Notes under the pieces: generated by a model
The model's input: the letters and a program-made list of their open reading frames with translations, nothing else
The model's database searches: none
What the model was told of the DNA's origin: nothing
Position numbers and translations under genes: made by a program
NCBI RefSeq assembly: GCF_004027225.2
Contig: NC_046358.1
Span: forward strand, 5,484,720 to 5,548,719
Length of the DNA: 64,000 nucleotides
From: Strigops habroptila
Taxonomy: Eukaryota > Chordata > Aves > Psittaciformes > Psittacidae
Direction of reading: 5' to 3'
Part shown: in pieces, positions 12,801 to 24,800 of the stretch
Layout of the letters: every line of letters starts with the position of its first letter
Numbering within the stretch: position 1 is the stretch's first letter

Positions 12801-15800
12801 CCAACTGCTCTTCTGGAGCCAGTGTACATGTGTACATGTTCATTTCTGAAAGGCTTACTATAAAAATTGTTTCTACCTAAACAGAGTATCGGCATTGGCC
12901 CTATATAGAATCTATGTGTATGCAAAGAGTAGTTTTAGTATTACAGTACCTGAGCTCAAGGTGTGCAAAGCACAGCATGCCAAGGGTTATCAAGAGTGCA
13001 TGCATGTAACTACACATGCTGCGATGGCAGGCACAAAATGGCTAAAATACACACACAGACTGACCTAACCAGTTATCCTGTCTTTGCATTTTATACTGTA
13101 TACATATACAGCAGTATAAGCAACTGTAATGACTATTTGTAAAAGACCACATACAGTTTTTCAGATGCAAGACTAATATCAATCCAGTGCAAGAATTAGC
13201 ATGTGAAAGGAAAAGGTTTTCTGCATGAAACATAGGAAAAGAAATTGCAAATTGCAGATGCTGGCTTTGACAGAAATATCCTCAGTAATAATAGATGTAT
13301 CATTTAATTTAGTCCTCATTTATCACTTGAAGACACTAAAAGTTCCTTGCTGTCCAGGGTTGACATTTATGAAAATGTAATGACTTATTAGTGAAGAGCT
13401 TTGAAATTCTCATGTAAAAGATGCTGGAGATATGCAAAACATTTCAGCAAGGGGGACGTGTGCACACATGACCTGTAGTCTTTTGTTTGAGCAGTACCAG
13501 CAGGAAAGTAAAAAAAAGATCTATAGAAGAGAAATATCTACATAAAATAAAATATGTCTTTTTCCTGTGGTTCCTGGGTTGCATGAAAAGTTACTTTTTC
13601 ACAAAGATAATCCAATCAGCAAACAATTGCAAACCAATACATGGAGCAACTGCCTTGAATTGCATGACTGCACCACCTTGACATAAGCACATGCTTATTG
13701 TTTTCTTTAATGTTTCTTATCTCCAAAATTACTACAATGGCCCCTTCACTGAGGTCTAGACACATGCTAAATTTAAGATCTGATATTTCCAAGTTATGAA
13801 AGTTTTAAAAAATTAAATATATTGTTGCAGCTTTGATATCTGAGTTGAAGAAAATTTGCACAAAATTGACATGCTGCCTCATAAGCAGAGGAACTGATGC
13901 AGTTTGGTGCTTTACAGATTTGTGTCTTATGTCCACTTCAGCTGGTTTTGGTAGGCTAGAGTTAGTTTTCTTCATAGAATCATAGACTAGTTAGGGTTGG
14001 AAAGGACCTTAACATCATCTAGTTCCAACCCCCCTGCCATGGGCAGGGACACCTTCCACTACACCATGTTGCCCAAGGCTCTGTCCAACCTGGCCTTGAA
14101 CACTGCCAGGGATGGAGCATTCACAACTTCTTTGGACAACCTGTTCTAGTGCCTCATCACCCTCACAGTAAAGAACTTCTTCCTTATATCTTCCCCTGTT
14201 TAAGCTTAAACCCTTTCCCTCTTGTCCTAAAGCTACAGTCCCTGATGAAGAGTCCCTCCATGGCATAGTGGCTAATACGGGGCTATGTTTTGGATTCGTG
14301 CTGGAAACAGTGTTGATAATTCAGGAACCTTTCAGTTATTGCTGAGCAGTGCTTACACAGCATTAAGGCCTTTTCTGCTTCTCACCTCACCAGCAATGGG
14401 GTGCTTAGTTACAGCTGGGGTTAAACCACAACACCCCTATATAACCACCCACCTCTTTCCATTAGAGCAGCCTCACTGCAATATTCCCAGAGATTTGTCC
14501 TACTCCCCTAGGTGACATGTCCTCAGTTCTCCAGGCTGGAGAAAGTACATACAGCAACTAATCCAGAGCTTTCCTTATCCTGCCTGATCATTCAGCTGTT
14601 GCCAAGCAAAATGGATAAAGACAAAGTCTTCCCTGACTTGTACTCAGTGGGGACTCTACCTGAAGTTTTGGTATTTCACTCTGTTATCAGTTTTCACAAA
14701 ACTATACTAAGTTAATCTGACATCAGAGTAGCTGAATGACAGACAAATCATATGATGGTGTAAACTCTTGTCTCCTAAAAGGGAATTTGTCATTGTTGAA
14801 TTCCAGCTATAGCTACAGTTCTTAATAATGCAAAAGCTACTTAAAATATGCAAAACTGAGCATCTTCAAAAAAAAAAAAAAAGCAAAGAAAAGAGAACAT
14901 TTCACTTTACATTTTGAAACAGTTTAAATCACTGGCCATTTCTTGAAGAAAAAGACTAAGTAGATGTGATTGTAATCTTCAAATTAGAGAAAGAATATAG
15001 GAGAAAATACATAAACATGGGAATTACTGTGAACCCTGAGCTAGGGAACACAAGCAGGCAGTATATTATCTAACTAAAGTGTAAGTCAGTGTCTTCCACT
15101 ATTTAGTGTCTGTGCAACCCTGCCAGTAATGTCTGAGGTCACTACTGTGTCATTTAATGCTGACATTGTATTTAATGCCTTGTAAAGGCATCCTGGGGTA
15201 AATGCTATTTGCAAATCTAGTAAAATCTTTAGATTAAAATGTACAGAAAAGAACATTATTACTAACCCCTTTTCTGTTGAGTGCATTAAGCAGGTGGGAC
15301 ATTCTGCTGAAATGCAGGGAATCAGCACACTCTTGTTTCAAAATTACCTACATGAGGACATGATTGATGGGATATTCTGTGCTATTAGGGGATAAAATTC
15401 ACAGTATTGCCAAGCAGTCATCTTGCCAATCATGTATGTGTGAATATAAACATGTACAAGCATTTCGATTCATTCTTCCCTGCCCATAAACTCCCTGAAC
15501 TTTCTCTGATGTGATATTTACCCACTGTCAATCACTGTTCTCTCTCAGATTACCTATTACACACTGCAGAAATCCAATCCTCTAAGATATGTATTAGGAA
15601 CATGCTTTCTATCTGTTTATGCTTTTCACAGTCTATAAATATGAGTATATGAAAACCAACACTTTGAACACTTGCAACCTTTCACTGGCACTCACAGCAC
15701 CTCAAAAAAGGAGGTGGTACGAGTGAATATATCTGATCAACCACACCAGAACACCAGCAGTACCAAAGCTTGATTTATAATCAAGATACGTCTTATAGTA

Positions 15801-18800
15801 AAGATAATGCTATGGTTCCTCATGCCCATTTTTGCCAAGATATTTAAGGCCAGATCCTTGACCCATCTCATTACTCAATCCACCAAGAACTATTAAATCT
15901 TGTAATAAGTCTGAAAACCTATTTGGAAAGTAAGATAGAGTCAATTCCTGTCAAGTTCACCAATAAATAGACACAGATATGAGAAAAACCTCAGAACACC
16001 AAAACAAGAGTTACTTGTTCAAGAATTTCTACTATACCTTCCAGCTGAAGAAGGGAAGACATGTCTTCCTCTAACAGGTATTTATACAGGTTGTATGACA
16101 TAAGGTCAGGTTGAAGGTACACTGGAACTGGACAAAATAATTTGGTATATCATATTTCAGTGCTACAGGCCAGAGGTGACTGTACTTGGCAGAAAGCAGT
16201 AAGATAATTAGTTACCAGATGGGGAAAATGGAAGATTCAAAACCATTGCTCATTCAGGATTTATTAACAGCCCTGATGTAAAATCAATTACAATACAACT
16301 GATGACTTCAATGCCAGAGAAAAGAACATCTATTAAAGAATAACATTTCTAGGTGTTTCAGAAATCCTTTAAGTTTTCTTTTGGACAGATCTTGGCCTGA
16401 CTCTTATTAGAAAAGTTTTTTTTCTAATACCACAGAAAAATAAAACTATGATGCACAGATTTACTGAGCAAATACCAGACAAACCTGAAACAAAGGTACA
16501 GCAAAGCACAACGATTTCTTTTTATTATGCCTACCTTTAGGCACCTAAACCATGAGTCTGAGTACGCTCATTTCTCACTGTAGGAAATAGTCTTACAGGG
16601 TATGTTTCAGACACCCAGTGAACTAAGGAGCCTTCTAGACGTGTTTTCTCTGATGCTTACTAGAGGCGGAGGGCAATATGTGTCCTCATTTCAGTGCCTC
16701 AGATTTGAGTTCCAGGGCAGCCTGGCTGCTGGCTTGGATGGTCTCATTTTCTCTCCCCACCCATTTGAGCTACTCTTGGCATTCACCTAACCCTGTGCTG
16801 CACTGTTGCACCATGTTAACCTGGCAGAAACTTAAAAAACCCTCCAAGTTATTTTCTGCTAGATTGGCTATTAATACAGTTAAGAAATATGATATGGCCT
16901 TTTTCTGCTCTCTTGGGATTCTTGGTTTGGACCTGTACTGTGGAAGTACTACTCCAACAGCATTTGAAGAACTATTATCTACCAGTTTTCCTGGAAATGG
17001 CTGAGTGACAGTGATGTAAACCACAGATGGGTATAGCAACACTGACTGCTTAGGTTGACAGTCACTGAAACAACTTTTGCAACGCAGAAGGAATTATACA
17101 CTAAGTTTCACATCCAAAGACTTCGAGATTATAACTTCTTTTTAAAGATCTTAAAAATCCCTGGGGATAGAGAATCAAATGTTTTAAGAAAGGGAAAAGG
17201 GGAAAAAAGTTAATAAACTCCTCAGGTACTAAAGAATTCTGTTACTTAATAATAATCAAAGCAAGCCAGATCAACTCCTGGCTGCACAGATGCCTGGTAA
17301 AGAGACCAGACCAGCACAAGAATATTTGTTCTTGATATAACTTCAGTCTCTTCTCTGACTAAATGGCATCCTCAGGGCATGGTGCCACTAAACCACACAT
17401 GTGGGAGCAAATATTTGTCTGCAAGAAAACAGGAATTGGAAAGTATTTAGAGAGTTTACTACCTCAACTCTAGATATTAAATTAGGCTTTCTAGACTTAG
17501 AGATCACTAAAAAACAGGAAAAAAGGAAAATGGAAATCTACCACCACCTAATAAAAATTCTTTTTTTCTCTTCAGGGTAAACCAAGACCCAAAATTGTTT
17601 GGTTGAAAGATGGTCAACCTCTAGACTCCAAAGATGTGGGAATTCGGAACAGCAACGCGGATACAATCCTTTTTATCAGAAAGGCAGAGCTTCATCACTC
17701 AGGAGCATATGAAGTCACTCTTCAGATAGAAAACATGACTGATACAGTTGCAATAACAATACAAATCATAGGTAAGAACCTGACAACATCAAAATATCAT
17801 ATAAATCAAAACAGTGGCCATTCAGAGGCAATCCAAAGATCCAACTTCCTCAGAATCCCTTCACCAGCAATGGTTGATAGCAGATGACTAGAACAAAGCT
17901 CAGACCAGGGCTAGCACATCACTTCATTTTCTCAGTATATTTTCCCATCTTGGAATTATCTCCGTCCTAGAGACTTTTGGAGGGAGGGGGATTACCTGTG
18001 TGTCCCACAGCTCTTCAGAGATTTGGTTTTTAATATACCTCTACTGTTCTGAGAATTAGAAATGACAAGGCACAGTCCTGTGAATTTGGAACATTCAGGT
18101 TTAATGCCTTATTCTGTTAAGACTGTCTGGTTAGCTTGAGGCTTAGTGGAGGCTTATTCTCTATTATACAGTTTCTAGTCTTTCCCTAGTGTCATTTTAA
18201 AGGAATTCACTGCCAAATTTTCAGTAATTTCCCTTGGGATTTTGTAAGATATATTATGAGATCTTCTCTACTCAGATTTCATTAATGTTAAGCCAGTGCT
18301 CTTCTATTTCTCCTTATCGCAGCTCTATTTAACGTTCTTCATAACTGTTTTTATTTCTCTTTCCCCACACTTTCACACGGTCATCCCAAATTTCCTCCAA
18401 TGTATCAATACATTCCCAGAATATGTATTGTGGCACAGAAAGAGTATTTAAACATAACTCTTAATACTTTGGAATTAAAGATATAATGCTGACTGTATCC
18501 TGCTTAAAGTTTTATAAAGTAATGTTGGCAGAAGGGGCATGCAGTGGTGCCAACAGCAAACAAGAAAGGAGCAACAAATTGGAGCAAATATGTCTTAATA
18601 CCACTGGCTGCTGCTGCTCAAGAGGTTGCTGCAGTTCTGCTACAGCAAAACAAGTAAATGGCAGCTAAAGCAAAGTAATGCCAAAGGACTCTGGTAAAGG
18701 GGAGTAGTGCACCCCACACACCAAAACACCTTTCTGAAACTGGTTGGTGACACTAGATTCTTGCACACTGCTCTGACAGTACAGTACCAAGGATCTTTCA

Positions 18801-21800
18801 CCCATTGTTTGGTACTGTAGAAAGGTATAGACACACATACATACACCATTTTCAAAGGGTTATTTCCTATAGAAAATGAATAGCTAAAAAAAACAACTAA
18901 TCTTACCACACAGATTAATACAAGGCAGAGTTGGAGGATAGCTATTAAACTTCTTACTTTTTGGGCAGCTTGCTCAACTAAAATGGAACAAATCAATTTT
19001 GTTTAACTCCTGTCCAAGAAGAGAAAGAGCTTGTCCCATACACAGACACTTCTGCAAACAAGGCATCCATTTAGCAAATTCGTCTATCTCCACCTTTTGC
19101 AAGACTCTCCTTTACAAAGTCTTACAAGTCAGGGATATTCCCAAATGGCCAGCCTTCCTTAGCTGAGAGGAATATATACCCATTTATTTTATAATATACT
19201 TTGTTATTTATATTACTCTCAGTGTACCTAAATGGCTGAGAAATTGCACTGAGGTAACAAAGCAAGTAGTAAAACTGTAGTTAAAGGTTTAATCACACCC
19301 ATCCAAACAACACAGACTTCTTATGCCATTTTAAGGAAGAATGTCTGGTTCCTGTTATTAATCCTACTGCAGTAGGTTTCAGAAGAGTATTAAGAGAGTA
19401 TTTTTCAGTAGCTTTCAGAAGAGCACTCAGAAGAGTATTAAGAGGGTATTTGAAAGTGTCCCAGCTTTCCTGTTTACAGTTTCAACTTCACAGAAATGAA
19501 GTGTATTGCTATGGAACAATTATAGATTGCTATCAAGCTCCATTTTTTCCCTGCATGGGAGGAAATGACAAAGCTCTTAGATCTTGAACCAAAAGTTAAG
19601 TTGTTTGGTTTTTTTCATGTCCCCTCCTGCAGACAAGCCTGGTCCTCCTCATAATGTAAAGCTTGTAGATGTTTGGGGATTTAATGCAGCCCTGGAGTGG
19701 TCACCTCCACAAGATGATGGCAATGCACAGATCTTGGGCTACACAGTTCAGAAAGCTGACAAAAAGACAATGGTAAGAAATTGCACTAAGTCAGTGACTT
19801 TGTGTGGAGTTTAAACTGCTGCCTGCTCTGGGAACACAGAGACTTGAGGAAAAGAGATGAATTCATGACTTATTTTGTCTCCAATGTGTCCTATGGCATA
19901 GTGGAGGCAGCTAAACATCGAAGAACAAAATCTAAAAAGAACCAAAAGGCTAAGTATAGAACTGCATAAAATGCCCAGTAGAGAATGTAAAAAGAGACCT
20001 CTAGCCTGTCCTGTTTCTGGTGGTGACTGGACAGATAGCTCTACTCAGAAGGTGGAATTATATATTTTTTATTTGGGATTCTATTTTTCATAAATGCAGA
20101 GAAAAGCTGAAGGGTAGGGAGGAAGAGTTAGTTGAACTCAGCTGCTTGGGTACTAGGGTATATACTGGGAGAGGTATGTATGCCAGCCAAACTGGGAAAT
20201 CTCCCCCTCATGGAAGTTCCCATCAAGTAGTCACCTTCTGAGGATACATCTTGTATCAGGTTCCCCATATATGGCTAAAATGTAAAGAGTTGTTTTTATT
20301 TTCTAAAAATGCAACCATTCATTGATAAGATGTGTACATCTATCACATCTAGTAAGAAAATAGACCAGCTGATCTTCATGGGTAGCCACATATTAATTTC
20401 ACAGGCTAGTGTTAAATACCTGTCTTTTCCTTGTAGCAAGGAAGATCTCTCCATACCAAAACTAGCACCATGTCTGACCTCTCATATCGTCTTTCTAAAC
20501 AGTATAGTCTTGTTGCAGGAATGGTATACTGTGTTTGATCACTATCGTCGCACAAACTGTGTAGTGTCAGACCTGATTATGGGAAATGAGTATTTTTTCC
20601 GAATCTTCAGTGAAAATCTGTGTGGATTGAGTGAAACTGCTGCAACCACCAAAAAACCTGCCTATATCCAGAAAACAGGTAACATATTCTTTAAACCAAA
20701 GATCACAAAAGCTACTAAGTACCAGAAGTAATACATTGATAAATGGAAAATACAGTATTACTAGATAGGCCACTAGAGTTATTTTCATTACTTAGTAACT
20801 AGCACTTACAAAGTATTTTAGCATCAAGAGCCCTTATCTAGGCAGATCTCCTGTATTGACATGAACATCTGTTCAAAAATAGTTTAGGAAGACTGTGTGA
20901 TTAAATATGTTATTTTCATAAAATAATACAGCTGGGGGGGTATATTTACATTCTGGGGTTAAAAGTTTAAGACTTCCCCTGCAGCCATATGGCTTTCATA
21001 TTTTTAACAGAAGCTGAAACCCCATGATTGCCAGGACCTTTTACTTTAACTAAGCATTAAACATTAAATGTGTTTTAAAGCAAAGTGAATTTAAAGATTT
21101 GTTATATCATAAAAGCCATAGCTTTGATGTTTCTTTAAGTCACACAGGCAAATTAAATGACAAATAAATTGTACACAAGTCACCAGAACTGAAAACACAG
21201 TTCTTTCTTACTAGTTTGTTTCTTTGAATTGCAGGCACCACTTATAAGCCACCTACTTACAAAGAACACGACTTCTCCGAACCTCCTAAATTCACTCATC
21301 CTTTAGTAAACCGTTCAGTGATTGCAGGATACAACACCACACTCAGCTGTGCTGTAAGAGGAATCCCCAAGGTACAGATTACATCAACTGTCACTGACAT
21401 TGTTGCAATAAGCCAAGATGCTGCCTTAGAATTCATGCCAGTTCAGTGTGACTGGAGTGCAACATGACTGTGTTAAGAAAAAGGCTTTTCATCTCCTACC
21501 TCACTCACAACTGGTGCTTAACCAGAATGCCTGGTACAAGCATTTGGGTGGTTGCGCACAGAAACAGTGGGGCAATACAGTAAAGGAGACAGAGGAAAGG
21601 ACAGTCATTGCTTATGGTAACACCACACCATTGAAAATGCACCATGTAGACATAAAATCTGCTCACTAAACAAACAACAAAAAAGTATCTTCTGACAATG
21701 TATGTTTTACTCTCTTCAGTCTTTCAAGAAAACAGCAGCTAATGTAATCTCCTCTTCCACTGACACAAATAATGTGTAGGAACATCAGTTTTTCTGTTAT

Positions 21801-24800
21801 GTCAATAGATCCACAGAACTTTTTGAGAGTCTGAGCTATTTTACAGAATTAACTAGAATAAGACCTGCTGTCGTGTGTGAGGTTTTGGGGTTTTTGTTTC
21901 ACCCCCCCTCTCCAGTCTCACAGGAATATTTTCTCCATCTAAATATATTTGTTGAGGTCTCTTTGAAGAGTACAAAAAGACATATTTTTTTGTTAGTCGG
22001 GAACAAGCAGAAAAAATTGTATCAGCTAGGAGTTAAATTTAGGTTTCTCAAAAAAGGGAAATAGGCTTTTTGTCTGCAGTGAAAGAATTTACCATATTAT
22101 GACATAATCTTGTCATAAATTTAAATTAGTACAATCACCAAAAAATGCAGTATTCCTTTTCCCTTCCCCTTCTGGCTGCTTATTTCCAGCTCCTCTCCCT
22201 TTCTCATGCCTGCACAAGGATCTGATAACTACACAGCAAATCATGTAAGGTAAATACTCAATGTTCAAAGTAACACCCCACCCCACCCCCAAAAAAAAAA
22301 AAAAAAAAAAAAGGCTTTAATGCAATCATTTACTGCAGTTCATTGGATGAGGCAAGAGCTCCAGGAAAAACTCAAATATAAAAAGGAAGCATACCCAAGT
22401 AAATAGCTGCAAAAGAACAAGAACATTATAAAAGAAATACCAGCAACTCCAGGCAAAATCCATCCTCCAGTAGCTACCCCAGCTAAGATTAATCATGAAA
22501 CGACAGTGTTAGCAGTAATATTCCCCCTTGGTTAACTGACCTTTTGTGCATCTGTATCCACTTCATTCCGTTTCCATGGTTTTAAGATTCTAAGAAAACT
22601 GCATATTTCACAGCTGTTAAATACAGCAGTCGCAGGCTTTTGAATGTGAGCACACTGATTCTTCCTTCCACACTACTTTGAAGGACACAAATGCATCCTC
22701 CAGTACGTCTAATGCTCTTAAAGCAGCTTTTCCAGATACATTTCTGCACTTGCATTGCCCAAATTAACCTTAACAGAAAGTTTCTGTACCTAAGGCACAA
22801 CACTATAACAGGTCTTCTCCACAGAGAGTGGCTTCTGTTGGTAGAGCTTTCCAGTTCTGAACAACAATAGATTATCAAGCATACCTCAGATATGATCTGC
22901 ATGGCATGAAAAAGTTGCCACTTCAAGCGGTGCCAATATTCATGCTCTGGTAGCAGTGTTGAAATAAAAGACATACACCCAGAAACATCAAGAGGCTATA
23001 GAAAATCAGTAAAAAATGTTGAGGCAGGAAAATATCCAGCTGATATCTTGAAAGAAAAATAAGCATAGCAACTGGGATGCACTGCATGTATATCACAGGT
23101 CAGACACAATTGATTCAATAGATTAGAATGCACTCTATAAAACAGTACAATAGTTTTATTATGGTGAAGAAATAGAAGAAATTAGGTCTGAAAGTAAAAC
23201 GGATGAATGCAGAGATTCATCCTGCATGATGAATCTCATGCAGGATTCATGCAGAGATTGAATCCTGCATGAATTCTACTCTTTAAAGCCTGTTTCTTCA
23301 CTGTAAGTATTAATAAGCTTGAACTAAATAAAAGCAGTTGGATTTATATCAGATTTTTCCTTTTAAAAATTTCATTTATAAAATGTAAAGGTACATTTTC
23401 AGGTATCAGAAACAAGACACAACAGCTTGAATCGGTACAGAGCAATCACTTTATTGCTCAGCCAACAGGAACTTTAGTTTGAAATTCCTTAAGTTGCTAA
23501 ATATATGCTAAATGATTTGGAAAATCCTTTCCCAGCCCAAAACTTCGCATCCCAAGTTGGCCACCCAACATCCATAGACCTTTATGACACTTCTGCTCTA
23601 ATAATGTGTGCAGTTGAATTCCCCTTCGGTAAGATACCTGAAGCATTCAAGTTGATTTTAATTAATTAAATCCTGAAGGAATTGATTTGTAGCTGGTTTG
23701 TAAGGTTTTTTAAAAACTGCAATAAAATAGGGAACAGACCTACATTCTCTAAATGCTATTTCAGAGTTAAAGAAAATACTGAGCATTTGAATTATTAGTT
23801 TCATGAGTTTGTCCTGACTGAGAGGTTCCTTGAGAAATTATTAACACTGGTGTATAACATATAGCCCTCATAATGCATAAACGTTTGATAGCTAAACGAA
23901 TGCTGCAAGATCAGCCATAAGTCTTCTATTTTCTACTTCCTATTTTAAAATTCTTCTTTTGTGTTCTTCAGCCAAAGATATTCTGGTACAAAAACAAAAT
24001 GGATCTCTCTGGGGTTGCCAAATACCGCATGTTCAGTAAACAGGGTGTGCTGACCCTGGAGATCCGGAAACCCACTCCCTTTGACGGTGGCTGTTATACC
24101 TGTAAAGCTGTTAATGAGCGTGGTGAAGCTGAAATAGAGTGCAGACTGGATGTCAGAGGTAATCAGATCTTATGGATAATACTAATACTGCAATGAAGAA
24201 AGAATAGTGGGTAGCTAAAAAAATAATAAAAATCATAGTTCCCCTTTCTCTGACCCTGACTTCATTGGTGGTATGTGAAAAGTTTGTTAATTACATGCAC
24301 CGGCACAATTGTGGTTTTCATTCTAAAATGTCAGGTTAGAAATAGGTTACTTGCAAGGTAATATAGGTCTGAAGGTGGATAATTATTACTCTTCTAACAG
24401 TATTTCTCAAGAAGATTCTTAACACTGGAATAGAGGTCTATCTACAAACTCTGCATTGTGGATAATTTTGTTATCCTTTGTGTCATACTCTGTAATAGAA
24501 AGTTTTAAATTAAGTCATTAGCCATTAGTAAAAGGTAGTTCATGCTACATCACAAACATTTTTCAAACATCGATGATTTTGTTTGTCAAAAGGGCAGGAA
24601 AAATGTCACATGTTTATAAAACACAGTAAGAAATACTAAACATTTTTGTTAAAGCTGCTACTAATGTACCTATTTATCAACACAAACCTATATAACCCCA
24701 CATTAAATGCTCATCAAAACCAGAAAAGGCTGTGCAAGTGACCTGCTTAACAGCCGTTGATGGGAGATGTCTCTTCAGCACAGCAGCCTGAAGGTATTTC

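Larger units (their letters stand above)
12428..17575 (+). other. MYBPC3 intron with CR1 and LTR insertions
   Basis: A 5.1-kb intron. Contents that I can name are a short CR1 piece close to the donor, an LTR split by a CR1, and an A-run at 14868-14882. Remaining sequence is unremarkable A+T-rich intron. Confidence 0.75.
21372..23971 (+). other. MYBPC3 intron with A-run and imperfect palindrome
   Basis: A 2.6-kb intron. It holds a C-rich then A22 tract and a short palindromic or duplicated block near 23.2 kb, both listed separately. A 130-codon minus-strand frame at 22582-22974 has no recognisable domain. Confidence 0.6.

Noticed and set aside
22582..22974. 130-codon minus-strand frame as an antisense gene
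   Set aside because: No domain, no coding bias, inside an intron; expected by chance in a window this size.
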